DNA of 64,000 nucleotides from Phreatobacter sp. (lineage in GTDB: Bacteria; Pseudomonadota; Alphaproteobacteria; Rhizobiales; Phreatobacteraceae): NCBI RefSeq assembly GCF_022843985.1, contig NZ_JALHMP010000001.1, forward strand, positions 186,001-250,000. The letters run 5' to 3'. The position numbers and the translations under genes are program-made. Below, piece by piece: positions 32,254-40,665 of this stretch (the stretch's first letter is position 1; each line of letters opens with the position of its first letter). Below the pieces are notes generated by a model that saw nothing but the letters and a program-made list of their open reading frames with translations, did not search any database and had not been told where the DNA came from.

Positions 32254-32880
32254 TCAGACCTGGCCTGTCGACCAGAGCACGATCTCGCGCATCAGGCTCT
32301 GCACGGCACCGTTGAAGGCAGCTGAGACGTTGATCGCGTCGGTTCCGGCGGCGGGTGCACGGGCCGAGAAGACGCGGCCGGAAAGGATACGTCCCGAGCG
32401 GTCGTTGACGAGCTTCACGGACATCTCGACCACCACTTCGGTGGAGCCGGTGACCACGACCTCGAAGGCACGGACGTCCGCCAGCAATTGCCAGTCGGAG
32501 GCCAGTCGATCGCCGGGACGGCCGACGGATCGCAACCGGTTGGCGTTCTCGAAGGACTGGATGAGCCGCGCCTGCAGCAGCTTGGGCAGACGATCGGCCC
32601 AATTGCCGTCGGTCAGATAGGAATAGGCACCGCCGGGACCGCGCACCGCGATGCGCTCGGTATCGAGGCTGGCAATGGCCTTGGGCTCGACGACAAGCAA
32701 CTGGCCGCGGACGGCACCGGCCCGCGTCGGGAAGGTGGAGGGGGCCGAAATGTCGAAGCTGCGGGGAACGCTGGAGGACGATGCACAGCCGCCGAGGGCC
32801 AGCGCGAGCACCAGCGTGGCCGCAAGCCCCGTCGACCGCCCTGCCCGCCTCGATCCCGTTCCGTCGCCGTTGTGCTGCAC
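32254..32880 (-). CDS. ABC-type transport auxiliary lipoprotein (PqiC/DUF330-like)
   Basis: This encodes a 208-residue outer-membrane-type lipoprotein. A signal peptide ends in the lipobox ALGGC (cysteine at about residue 32), followed by a serine-rich tether. The mature domain (LLVVEPKAIASLDTERIAV, YLTDGNWADRLPKLLQARLIQSFENAN) is that of the auxiliary lipoproteins coupled to MCE systems such as PqiC. The start is a GTG behind GAAGG. It is the last gene of the mlaE-mlaF-mlaD operon, 21 bases after mlaD, and probably receives or docks the MCE tunnel at the outer membrane. Confidence 0.87.
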   Translation of the reverse strand: MQHNGDGTGSRRAGRSTGLAATLVLALALGGCASSSSVPRSFDISAPSTFPTRAGAVRGQLLVVEPKAIASLDTERIAVRGPGGAYSYLTDGNWADRLPKLLQARLIQSFENANRLRSVGRPGDRLASDWQLLADVRAFEVVVTGSTEVVVEMSVKLVNDRSGRILSGRVFSARAPAAGTDAINVSAAFNGAVQSLMREIVLWSTGQV

Positions 32881-32901
32881 GCCCGAACCTTCAGTTTCGC
32901 C

Positions 32902-34239
32902 CTAGCGGCGATTGTATTCGGGCACGCCCGATCCGCCGAAGATGAACCTCTGCGGGTTGCGCTCCAGCGAGCGCAATGTCCGTTCGAGCTCCGTCAGCGT
33001 CCGCCGACCATCGGTCGACAGCGACTGAATATCGCGGATCGTGCGATCCGTGAAGCCGGAGATCGAGGTCGTCAGCTGGGCCGTGCGGGAGTCGAGCCGT
33101 TCGGCGAGTGTGCGCACCGACCGCGCCGTCGCAGTGAACTCGGCAAACATATTGTTGGTTCCATCACCGGCGAAGCTCTTCAGCAGCCCGTCGATCCGGT
33201 CGGCCATGGCGTTGAGCTTGCCGGAGACCTCGCCGGCATTTTTCAGCAGGAGGTCGACATTGGCGGAATTGTCGCCGAGTGCCTGGGTGAAGCGATCGAT
33301 ATTGGCCATGGCCCGGCCAATGCGCTCGCTATCCAGGGACTGGATGACCCGGTCGGCCCCGGCGAGGGTGCGGTTGAGGGCGCGCACGTCGAAAGTGGCG
33401 GCGACCTCGTTGACGGTGCCGAGCGTCTGGGTGAGCGAGCCGGCGGCCTGGCGTGCATCGCGCAGGAGGTCGGCGAAACTCTGGCTCTGGGCATTGAGGC
33501 CGGCGGTCAGCTCGTCGACATTGCGCAGGATCGAGGTGATGCGACCGGGCTGCGCGCCCTCCATCATGCCTTCGATCTGCGTCGTGACCCGGTCGAGTCG
33601 CTGGGCGAGGGCCGCGATCTGCCGGGCCGCCTCGCCGGTCTGGCTGAGGAAATTGCGGACATTGTCAGTATTGTCGCCGAGCGCCGCGGTGAATCTCTCG
33701 ACATTCTCGAGGCTGCGCTGGAACGAGCCCTGGCCGCCGGCGATGACGCCGTCGAGACGCTCCACCAGCCCGTTCAGCGTGTTCATCGTCTGCTGGGCGC
33801 TGGACATGATGTCGGAGCCGCCGGGCACGTCGGGGCCGATCTGCGGCGGCGGCGCGCCGGCAGAGCGCGACAGTGGCTGGGGCGTTTCAGGCCCATTGGA
33901 GAGGCCGACCGAGGCGATGCCCGACAGAAGCTGGACATTCAGTCTGGCACGGGTGGCCGAGGAGACCGGCGTCCCCGGCTGGAGGGCGACGACGGCGACG
34001 ACCTTGCGCGGATCGTCACGGTCGATGTCGATGCGCCGGACCTCGCCCCTGCGGATGCCGTTGAAAAAGACCGCCGAACCGGTGCGCAGGCCGCCGACAG
34101 GCCCGGTGAAGACGACACGGAAATCCTCGCGGTTGCTGCTGTCGCCGACACGCAGGAACCACCAGATGAACAGGCCGAACGCCGCCAGAATGCCCAGCGT
34201 GAACAGGCCGATCAACGTCGTGTTGGCCTTGGTTTCCAT
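32902..34239 (-). CDS. mlaD: MlaD/MCE-domain lipid transport protein
   Basis: This encodes a 445-residue periplasmic substrate-binding component. One N-terminal membrane anchor (TLIGLFTLGILAAFGLFIWWFL, residues 8-29) is followed by one MCE domain (about 38-115, FRVVFTGPVGGLRTGSAVFFNGIRRGEV). A 300-residue helical tail full of Asn/Leu/Asp repeats (TAALGDNTDNVRNFLSQTGEAARQIAALA) comes next. The long tail marks the YrbD-like long MlaD found in alphaproteobacteria and should form a coiled-coil bridge across the periplasm. Operon: mlaE, mlaF, mlaD, lipoprotein, with gaps of 14-21 bases. Confidence 0.92.
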   Translation of the reverse strand: METKANTTLIGLFTLGILAAFGLFIWWFLRVGDSSNREDFRVVFTGPVGGLRTGSAVFFNGIRRGEVRRIDIDRDDPRKVVAVVALQPGTPVSSATRARLNVQLLSGIASVGLSNGPETPQPLSRSAGAPPPQIGPDVPGGSDIMSSAQQTMNTLNGLVERLDGVIAGGQGSFQRSLENVERFTAALGDNTDNVRNFLSQTGEAARQIAALAQRLDRVTTQIEGMMEGAQPGRITSILRNVDELTAGLNAQSQSFADLLRDARQAAGSLTQTLGTVNEVAATFDVRALNRTLAGADRVIQSLDSERIGRAMANIDRFTQALGDNSANVDLLLKNAGEVSGKLNAMADRIDGLLKSFAGDGTNNMFAEFTATARSVRTLAERLDSRTAQLTTSISGFTDRTIRDIQSLSTDGRRTLTELERTLRSLERNPQRFIFGGSGVPEYNRR

Positions 34240-34257
34240 GCGCCTGGGCTCATTCCT

Positions 34258-35037
34258 TCACGCCTTGACCCGGGCGGCACGGGCGCGTTCGCCGCCGAAA
34301 TACTTCTTCAGCCAGGGATGTGGATGGCGGAGCATATCCTCCATCGTCCCCGTGGCGATGACCTTGCCTTCGGCGAGCGCCGCGATGCGATCGCAGATTC
34401 GCGCCAGGCTATCGAGATCGTGGGTGACCATATACACCGTCAGGCCCAGAGTGTCGCGTAACGTCCTGATGAGCGTGTCGAATTCCTCGGCGCCGATCGG
34501 GTCGAGGCCGGAGGTCGGCTCGTCGAGGAAGACGATCTCCGGATCGAGAGCGAGGGCCCGGGCCAGCGCGGCACGCTTGATCATGCCGCCCGAGAGTTCG
34601 GAGGGAAATTTGTCGGCGGCATCGGGCCTGAGCCCGACCATGGCGATTTTCAGCCGCGCGATCTCGTCCATCAGCGGCTCGGACAGCTTGAGATATTCGC
34701 GCAGCGGCACCTGGATGTTCTGCTTCACGGTCAGCGAGGAGAACAGCGCACCGTGCTGGAACAGGACGCCCCAGCGCCGTTCGATCGCCTTGTGCTCGGC
34801 GCGGGAGAGCGTGTCGAGGTCCTGGTCGAAGACGGTGATCTTGCCGCGGCGCTTCGGCACGAGGCCGATGATGCAGCGGGTCAGGACCGACTTGCCGGTG
34901 CCCGAGCCGCCGACGACGCCCAGCACTTCGCCGGCATGGACGTCGAGATCGAGACCATCGATGACCAGACGCTCGCCGAAGCCGATGGCGACATCGCGCA
35001 CCGAGATGATGATGTCGCCGCTCGTATAATCTGCCAC
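34258..35037 (-). CDS. mlaF: ABC transporter ATP-binding protein MlaF
   Basis: This encodes a 259-residue ATPase driving MCE-type lipid transport. Walker A GGSGTGKS is at residues 43-50, followed by the signature SELSGGMIKRAALARAL, Walker B IVFLDEPTSGLD and the H-loop YMVTHDLDS. The MIKR variant of the signature is the one seen in MlaF/Mkl proteins. The start is GTG (35035-35037). It pairs with the MlaE permease immediately upstream (14-base gap). Confidence 0.93.
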   Translation of the reverse strand: MADYTSGDIIISVRDVAIGFGERLVIDGLDLDVHAGEVLGVVGGSGTGKSVLTRCIIGLVPKRRGKITVFDQDLDTLSRAEHKAIERRWGVLFQHGALFSSLTVKQNIQVPLREYLKLSEPLMDEIARLKIAMVGLRPDAADKFPSELSGGMIKRAALARALALDPEIVFLDEPTSGLDPIGAEEFDTLIRTLRDTLGLTVYMVTHDLDSLARICDRIAALAEGKVIATGTMEDMLRHPHPWLKKYFGGERARAARVKA

Positions 35038-35051
35038 GTCAGCCCCTTTCG

Positions 35052-36206
35052 TCAGTAGCCGAGACTGGCGAAGAAAATGGCGAAGAGACCGTCCAGGACG
35101 ATGACCAGGAAGATCGCCTTCACCACGGAGGCGGTGGTCTGCTGGCCGAGGCTCTCCGCCGAGCCCTTGACCCGCATGCCCTCGATACAGGCGACCAGGC
35201 CGATGATCAGCGCCATGAACGGCGCCTTGATGAGGCCCACCCAGATGTGGCGCTGCGATACCTCTTCCTGCATGCGTGTGAAGAAGATGTCGATCGGGAT
35301 CTGGCCGTAGAACTGCGCCACCATGGCGCCGCCGGTGATGGCGGAGATATTGCCAATGAAGGTGAGGATCGGCAGGCCGATCACCAGGGCCATCAGGCGC
35401 GGCAGGACGAGCACCTCGACGGGGTTGAGGCCCATAACCCTCAGCGCGTCGATTTCCTCGCGCATCTTCATCGAGCCGATCTCGGCGGTGAAGGCCGAGC
35501 CGGTGCGCCCCGCCACCATGATCGAGACGATCAGCACGCCGATCTCGCGCAGGGTGAGGATCGAGACGAGGTCGACGACGTAGGTGTCGGCGCCGAAATC
35601 GCGGAAGAAGAAGATGCCCTGCTGGGCGATGATCCCGCCGATGAGGAAGGTGATGAGCGCCATGATGGGCACGGCCCGGAACGCCACATGGTCGAGTTGG
35701 TTGACGACGGCGGCGAGGCGGAAACGGCCGACACCGGTGAAGATGGATCCGATGGCGGCGACGACCTCGCCGAAGAACGAGACCAGTGCCACGAGGTCGC
35801 GGCCGGCCTCGACCATCTGCTCGCCGATCTTGTCGAGACCCTGGACGATGACGGGCTTGGGCTTGGCCGGTGGCGGCGCCGGCTCGGCGAGGCCGTCGGC
35901 GATCTCGGCATAGATGGCAGCGGCGGCCTGCGACAGCCCTGCCCGCTGCACCGGGATTCCGCGCGCGCCGAAGGCCATCTCGATCCCGCGCACCAATGTG
36001 CCGCCGAGCGTGTCGAGGCGCTGGACGGCGGTGAAGTCGAGCAGCACGCTCTGCGGCGATCCGCCTTGGGCAATGAGGCTGGCGACACGGGGCTCCATGT
36101 CGCCGGCGGTTTCGGCGGTCCAGGCCCCGCCGAGGGCGACCGTCAGGCGGCTGCCGTCCACTTTGCTCGCCAGTTGGGCTTCAGGCACGAGGCTCTTCCT
36201 GCTCAC
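35052..36206 (-). CDS. mlaE: MlaE-family permease with N-terminal STAS domain
   Basis: This encodes a 384-residue fusion of a STAS domain (about residues 10-110, VLLDFTAVQRLDTLGGTLVRG; the MlaB role) with the MlaE permease (about 145-384). The permease keeps the family signature (LREIGVLIVSIMVAGRTGSAFTAEIGSMKMREEIDALRVMG) and about five spans. There is no ATG: GTG codons at 36251, 36206 and 36188 are possible. The last has the closest ribosome site (AGGAAGAG). It heads the four-gene lipid-transport operon and is divergent from dgcN. Confidence 0.9.
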   Translation of the reverse strand: MSRKSLVPEAQLASKVDGSRLTVALGGAWTAETAGDMEPRVASLIAQGGSPQSVLLDFTAVQRLDTLGGTLVRGIEMAFGARGIPVQRAGLSQAAAAIYAEIADGLAEPAPPPAKPKPVIVQGLDKIGEQMVEAGRDLVALVSFFGEVVAAIGSIFTGVGRFRLAAVVNQLDHVAFRAVPIMALITFLIGGIIAQQGIFFFRDFGADTYVVDLVSILTLREIGVLIVSIMVAGRTGSAFTAEIGSMKMREEIDALRVMGLNPVEVLVLPRLMALVIGLPILTFIGNISAITGGAMVAQFYGQIPIDIFFTRMQEEVSQRHIWVGLIKAPFMALIIGLVACIEGMRVKGSAESLGQQTTASVVKAIFLVIVLDGLFAIFFASLGY

Positions 36207-36332
36207 GGCCGCGATTTTCGATAAGTCGCATGCGCCGGTCCAACTTGGCACGCGCCCTCGGTCCCTCCATAAAGGACCCGCCCGGCGCCGTCGAGGTCGC
36301 CGTCCCTTTCATTCTCCGCTGCAGGCCGCCTC

Positions 36333-37391
36333 ATGGAACTCGCCAAGCCCTATCTCCTCTTCCTCGGGGACGTCCACGACCAGCTCGCTGCCAAGACCGC
36401 GCAGGGAATCGTCGACTGGCGCCGCGACTGGTGCGTCGGCCAGGTGCGACTGGACGGCTGCAAGGCGGATACGGGCCTGAAGGACATGTCGATCAGCCAG
36501 GGCGCCAAGGCCGGCGCCAAGACCTTGGTGGTCGGTGTGGTCAATGCCGGCGGCGTGCTCCCCGAGCACTGGATTGCCAGCATCGTCGAGGCGATCGAGG
36601 CGGGCATGGACATCGCCACCGGCCTGCATGCCAAGCTCTCGGACGTTCCGAAGATCGCCGCCGCCGCCAAGAAACACGGCCGGCAGTTGCACGACGTGCG
36701 CCACCCCAAGCAGACCTTCGCCACCGGCAAGGGCGGCCTGCGCGCGGGCAAGCGGCTGCTGACGGTCGGCACCGACTGTTCCGTCGGCAAGAAATACACG
36801 GCGCTGGCCATGGAGAAGGGCATGCGCGAACGCGGCTTCGACGCCGATTTCCGCGCCACGGGCCAGACCGGCATCTTCATCTCCGGCCGCGGTGTCGCCG
36901 TGGACGCGGTGGTGGCGGATTTCATCGCGGGTGCCGCCGAGTGGCTGACCCCGGCCGCCGATCCGCTGCACTGGGATGTGGTCGAGGGTCAGGGCTCGCT
37001 GTTCCACCCCTCCTTCGCCGGGGTGACGCTCGGACTGCTGCACGGCGCCCAGCCCGACGCCTTCATCGTCTGCCACGAGCCGACGCGGCGCACCATGCGC
37101 GGCGTGCAGACGCCGCTGCCCTCCATCGATGAGGTGATCGAGCAGACGGTCAATCTCGGCCGCCTGACCAATCCGGCGATCATCTGCACCGGCCTGTCGA
37201 TCAACACCGAGCACCTCTCGGAGGACCAGGCCTTCACCTATCTGGACCGGCTGTCCCGCGAATATGAACTGCCGGCGACGGACCCGGTGCGTTTCGGCGT
37301 CGAGCCGCTGGTGGACGCCCTCGCCGAGCTCTATGGCGAACCTGAGCCGAAGCCGAAAAAGGCCAAGACCTCCGCCCGCCGGGCGAACTGA
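36333..37391 (+). CDS. dgcN: D-glutamate N-acetyltransferase DgcN (DUF1611)
   Basis: This encodes a 352-residue DUF1611 protein: a Rossmann-like N-domain (KTLVVGVVNAGGVLPEHWI) and a P-loop-like C-domain (LLTVGTDCSVGKKYTALAMEKGM, with GTDCSVGKK as nucleotide-binding loop; DVVEGQGSLFHPSFAGVTLGLLHG). DUF1611 next to a dipeptide-epimerase-like enolase is the DgcN-DgcA pair shown in marine and other bacteria to use D-glutamate: DgcN acetylates it with acetyl-CoA. That function is taken from the family and pairing. dgcA follows 14 bases later. Confidence 0.8.
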   Translation: MELAKPYLLFLGDVHDQLAAKTAQGIVDWRRDWCVGQVRLDGCKADTGLKDMSISQGAKAGAKTLVVGVVNAGGVLPEHWIASIVEAIEAGMDIATGLHAKLSDVPKIAAAAKKHGRQLHDVRHPKQTFATGKGGLRAGKRLLTVGTDCSVGKKYTALAMEKGMRERGFDADFRATGQTGIFISGRGVAVDAVVADFIAGAAEWLTPAADPLHWDVVEGQGSLFHPSFAGVTLGLLHGAQPDAFIVCHEPTRRTMRGVQTPLPSIDEVIEQTVNLGRLTNPAIICTGLSINTEHLSEDQAFTYLDRLSREYELPATDPVRFGVEPLVDALAELYGEPEPKPKKAKTSARRAN

Positions 37392-37405
37392 GGGCGTCCC
37401 GAACC

Positions 37406-38389
37406 ATGGCCTCCCGTGAACTGACAGTCCGCACCGAACGCTGGCCGATCGCCGGCACCTTCACCATCTCGCGCGGCTCGCGCACCGAGGCGGTGGTGGT
37501 CGTCTGCGAGATCCGCGAGGGAGCCGCTATCGGCCGTGCTGAATGCGTGCCCTATCCGCGCTACGGCGAATCAGTCGACGGGGTCGCCGCCGATATCGAG
37601 GCGATGGTCGACGCGCTCGACGATGGCCTCGACCGCCAGGGCCTCCTCACCGCCATGAAGCCGGGCGCGGCGCGCAACGCCGTGGACTGCGCGCTGTGGG
37701 ACCTGGAAGCCAAACTCGCCGGCAAGCGCGCCTGGGACCTCGCGGGTCTGCCGGCGCCGAAGCCGCTGACGACGGTCTATACGATCTCGCTGTCCTCGCC
37801 CGAGGAGATGGCCGAGCAGGCGGCCCGCTGCGGCCGCCCGCATCTCAAGATCAAGCTTGGCGGCGAAGGCGACGCCGACCGCCTCGCCGCCATCCGCGCC
37901 GCCGTGCCCGAGGCAACGCTCGTCATCGACGCCAACGAGGGCTGGACCCCCGCCAACCTCGCGGCGAACCTTGCGGTCTGCGAGCGCTTCCGCATCGCGC
38001 TGGTGGAGCAGCCCCTGCCCGCCTCCGACGACGAGGCGCTGCGGCATGTGCGCCGTCCCATCCCGATCTGTGCCGACGAGAGCGTCCACGACCGTCCTTC
38101 GCTGGCCAAGCTCGCCGGCAAATATGACGCTATCAACGTCAAGCTCGACAAGACCGGCGGCCTCACCGAGGCCTTCCTGCTCGTCGCCGAGGCGGAGAAG
38201 CTCGGCCTCAAAATCATGACGGGGTGCATGCTCGGCACGTCGCTGTCCATGGCGCCGGCCACCCTCATCGCCCAGCGGTCGTTCCTGGTCGATCTCGACG
38301 GGCCGCTCCTGCTGCGCGAGGACAGGCCGGAGGGCCTGCGGTACGAGGGCGCCACCGTCTATCCGCCGACGCCCTCGCTCTGGGGCTGA
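37406..38389 (+). CDS. dgcA: N-acetyl-D-glutamate racemase DgcA (enolase superfamily)
   Basis: This encodes a 327-residue muconate-lactonising-type enolase-superfamily enzyme. Catalytic K148-x-K150 (HLKIKLGG), metal ligands D175 (VIDANEGW), E201 (VEQPLP) and D224 (ADES), and a second base lysine in NVKLDK (about 246) are all present, so it should be active. Older annotation would say dipeptide (L-Ala-D/L-Glu) epimerase. Pairing with the DUF1611 gene supports N-acetyl-D-glutamate racemase instead. Its last 31 bases overlap the convergent MFS gene. Confidence 0.8.
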   Translation: MASRELTVRTERWPIAGTFTISRGSRTEAVVVVCEIREGAAIGRAECVPYPRYGESVDGVAADIEAMVDALDDGLDRQGLLTAMKPGAARNAVDCALWDLEAKLAGKRAWDLAGLPAPKPLTTVYTISLSSPEEMAEQAARCGRPHLKIKLGGEGDADRLAAIRAAVPEATLVIDANEGWTPANLAANLAVCERFRIALVEQPLPASDDEALRHVRRPIPICADESVHDRPSLAKLAGKYDAINVKLDKTGGLTEAFLLVAEAEKLGLKIMTGCMLGTSLSMAPATLIAQRSFLVDLDGPLLLREDRPEGLRYEGATVYPPTPSLWG

Positions 38390-39561
38390 GCCGGGGCTGT
38401 GGGGCGCGGCACGGGCATGGTCCTGGCGATGGCGGTGACGAGGAGGCCGGCGACGCAGAGGCCGCCCATGGCCAGATAGGCGGAGGCGCCAACCCGAGCG
38501 TAGAGATAGCCGGCAATCAGCGTCGCCAGAGCCATGGCGCCGCCGATGGCGACTGAGACGGTACCCTGTCCGCTTGCGCGCTGATGGGCCGGAAGGCGCG
38601 CGGCGAGATAGGACATCGTGCCCAGATGGACGAGGCCGAAGCCCGCGGCGTGCAGAACCTGCAGCGGCCCGTTGATCCAGAGCGGAGGGTCGAGCGCCAT
38701 CAGCGCCCAGCGCAGCAGGCCGCCGGCGCCGCCGATCAGCAGGAAGGTCGTCGGCCGCCAGTCGCGGGTGAAGCGGGTCGCCACCCAGAACATGACGATT
38801 TCCGCGAGCACCGCGACCGCCCAAAGCACACCGACCGTGAAGCCGGAATAGCCGAGCGACTTCCAGTGGATCGAAGCGAAGCCGTAATAGACCGCGTGGC
38901 TCGCCTGCAGCAGCGCCGCGGCGATCATGATGAGGACGAAGCGCCGGTTGAAGAAGCCCGGTCCGGACGGCGCCACCGAACGGTCGCGGCGGTCGTGGAC
39001 CAGCATGAGCGAAGCGATCACCAGCGGGATCAGGCTGGCCCAGATCATCCAGACGATCCAGTCGGGCGCGATCAGTGTGAGAAGCAGGCCGCCGAGGATG
39101 TTGGTGACCATGAAGGCGATGGAGCCCCAGACGCGTATCCGGCCATAATCGAGGGTGCGCTTGGCGACACCAGCCAGGCCATAGGCGTCGACCAGCGGCA
39201 CCAGCGGGCTCCAGACGAGACCGGAAATGATGACGCCAATGAGGATCATCGTGAAGCTGTCGGCGAGGCCGACGCCGATGAACGCTACGGCGGTGGCACA
39301 GCAGCAGATGACGATGGCGTAGGACAGCACCCCGGCCTTGTCGGCGAGATAGGTCACCACCGGTGTCGCGATGAGGCGAATGAGCTGGCCGCCGGCCAGA
39401 ACCATGCCGATCTGCGCATCGGCGAGGCCCTTGGTCTTCAGCCAGAGCGGGAAGAAGGGCTGGTGGAGGCCGAAACCGATGAAGAGGGCGGCATAAAAAA
39501 ACGCCAGTCGAGACGCGAAACGCTTTGAATCATCCGATTTGGCGGACAGGTCACGGACCAT
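38359..39561 (-). CDS. MFS transporter (HcaT/LacY-like)
   Basis: This encodes a 400-residue carrier with 12 predicted spans. The first helix (LAFFYAALFIGFGLHQPFFPLWLKTKGL) and the DAYGLAGVAKRTLDYGRIRVWGSIAFM stretch in the first half are hallmarks of the MFS_1-like (PPP/HcaT, nucleoside-type) subfamily. Substrate cannot be read; 3-phenylpropionate-type carriers are the closest known relatives. It converges with dgcA, overlapping it by 31 bases, and is divergent from the CheZ-like gene. Confidence 0.82.
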   Translation of the reverse strand: MVRDLSAKSDDSKRFASRLAFFYAALFIGFGLHQPFFPLWLKTKGLADAQIGMVLAGGQLIRLIATPVVTYLADKAGVLSYAIVICCCATAVAFIGVGLADSFTMILIGVIISGLVWSPLVPLVDAYGLAGVAKRTLDYGRIRVWGSIAFMVTNILGGLLLTLIAPDWIVWMIWASLIPLVIASLMLVHDRRDRSVAPSGPGFFNRRFVLIMIAAALLQASHAVYYGFASIHWKSLGYSGFTVGVLWAVAVLAEIVMFWVATRFTRDWRPTTFLLIGGAGGLLRWALMALDPPLWINGPLQVLHAAGFGLVHLGTMSYLAARLPAHQRASGQGTVSVAIGGAMALATLIAGYLYARVGASAYLAMGGLCVAGLLVTAIARTMPVPRPTAPAQPQSEGVGG

Positions 39562-39638
39562 TAAGATTTCATCAGAGAATCGTGTGCATGTCCCTGTTCT
39601 AGACCGGGACGTTGCATCCTGCGAGAGCGGACTGACGG

Positions 39639-40634
39639 ATGACCGACGACATCACGCCCCCGTCACGGCTGGCGCCCGTGTCCCTCGCCGAGGCTGATTA
39701 CGGGGCCATCGAACAGGCCGTCATGGAGACGGCGCGCGGGCGCTGGTTCCTCGCCGAATATGCCAGGCGCAACCGCCATGCCGACACGGTCGCGGTGCTC
39801 GACGCCATCGGCAAGCTGGAAAGCGCGGTCGCCGTTCCGCGGGCCGCGCCCGACATCGACCGGGTACGCATGGACATCCGCGAGATGGCCCATGCCATCG
39901 CCCGCACCAAGGCCGAGATCGCGGCGATCAAGCCCGAGGGGGTCGATTCGGGAACCGGCCATTTCGAGGATGCGTCGGTCGAGCTCGACGCTATCGTCCA
40001 GGCCACCGCCACGGCGACCGGCGATATCCTCAGCGCCGCCGAGACGATCCAGGAGATCGCCTGGACGCTGCGTGAGATGGGCGCCGAGGGCGAGGTCTGC
40101 GACCTCATCGATACAAAGACCACCGATATCTACACCGCCTGCTCGTTCCAGGACATTACGGGCCAGCGCACCCGCAAGGTGATCGGCGTCCTGCGGTTTC
40201 TTGAGGACCGCATCGATTCGATGATGGCGATCTGGGGCGAGGGTCGCGCGTCGGCCGGCACGCCACTGCGGCCGGTGTCGGAGGAGGCTTCCCTGCTCAA
40301 CGGGCCGGCCAAGCCCGGCGAGGGCCTGATCCAGTCCGATGTCGATATGATGCTCGATGACGGCCTCTTCGCCGATGCGGCGCCGCAGGCCGCCGCTCCC
40401 GCGCTGGCCCAGCCCGCGCCGGTCCCCCAGCCTGCCACGGCCCGCAGTTCCGCCGACGAGGTCCCGCCGACCGCCCGGGCGACCGCTGCGGCGGCTCTGT
40501 CCACCTCGGACATGCCGCTGGCCGAGACCCCGCGGGCGCCGCGCGAACCGGAAGCCCCGCTTGCACCGGACCTGCCGCGCATCGAGGATATCGAGAAGCT
40601 GAGCTTCATCGAGAAGGTGGCGCTGACAAGCTGA
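39639..40634 (+). CDS. CheZ-family protein phosphatase
   Basis: This encodes a 331-residue protein whose central helices carry the CheZ active-site motif ACSFQDITGQRTRKVI; D172 and Q176 correspond to E. coli CheZ D143 and Q147, which dephosphorylate CheY. The N-terminal half is helical. The C-terminal 100 residues are a Pro/Ala-rich linker ending in a short conserved tail (IEDIEKLSFIEKVALTS) like the CheY-binding peptide at the end of CheZ. No chemotaxis genes adjoin it; alphaproteobacterial CheZ-like proteins often act alone on other receivers. Confidence 0.8.
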   Translation: MTDDITPPSRLAPVSLAEADYGAIEQAVMETARGRWFLAEYARRNRHADTVAVLDAIGKLESAVAVPRAAPDIDRVRMDIREMAHAIARTKAEIAAIKPEGVDSGTGHFEDASVELDAIVQATATATGDILSAAETIQEIAWTLREMGAEGEVCDLIDTKTTDIYTACSFQDITGQRTRKVIGVLRFLEDRIDSMMAIWGEGRASAGTPLRPVSEEASLLNGPAKPGEGLIQSDVDMMLDDGLFADAAPQAAAPALAQPAPVPQPATARSSADEVPPTARATAAAALSTSDMPLAETPRAPREPEAPLAPDLPRIEDIEKLSFIEKVALTS

Positions 40635-40665
40635 GGCGGCCGGAGCGCCGCCCCCATCCACCAGC

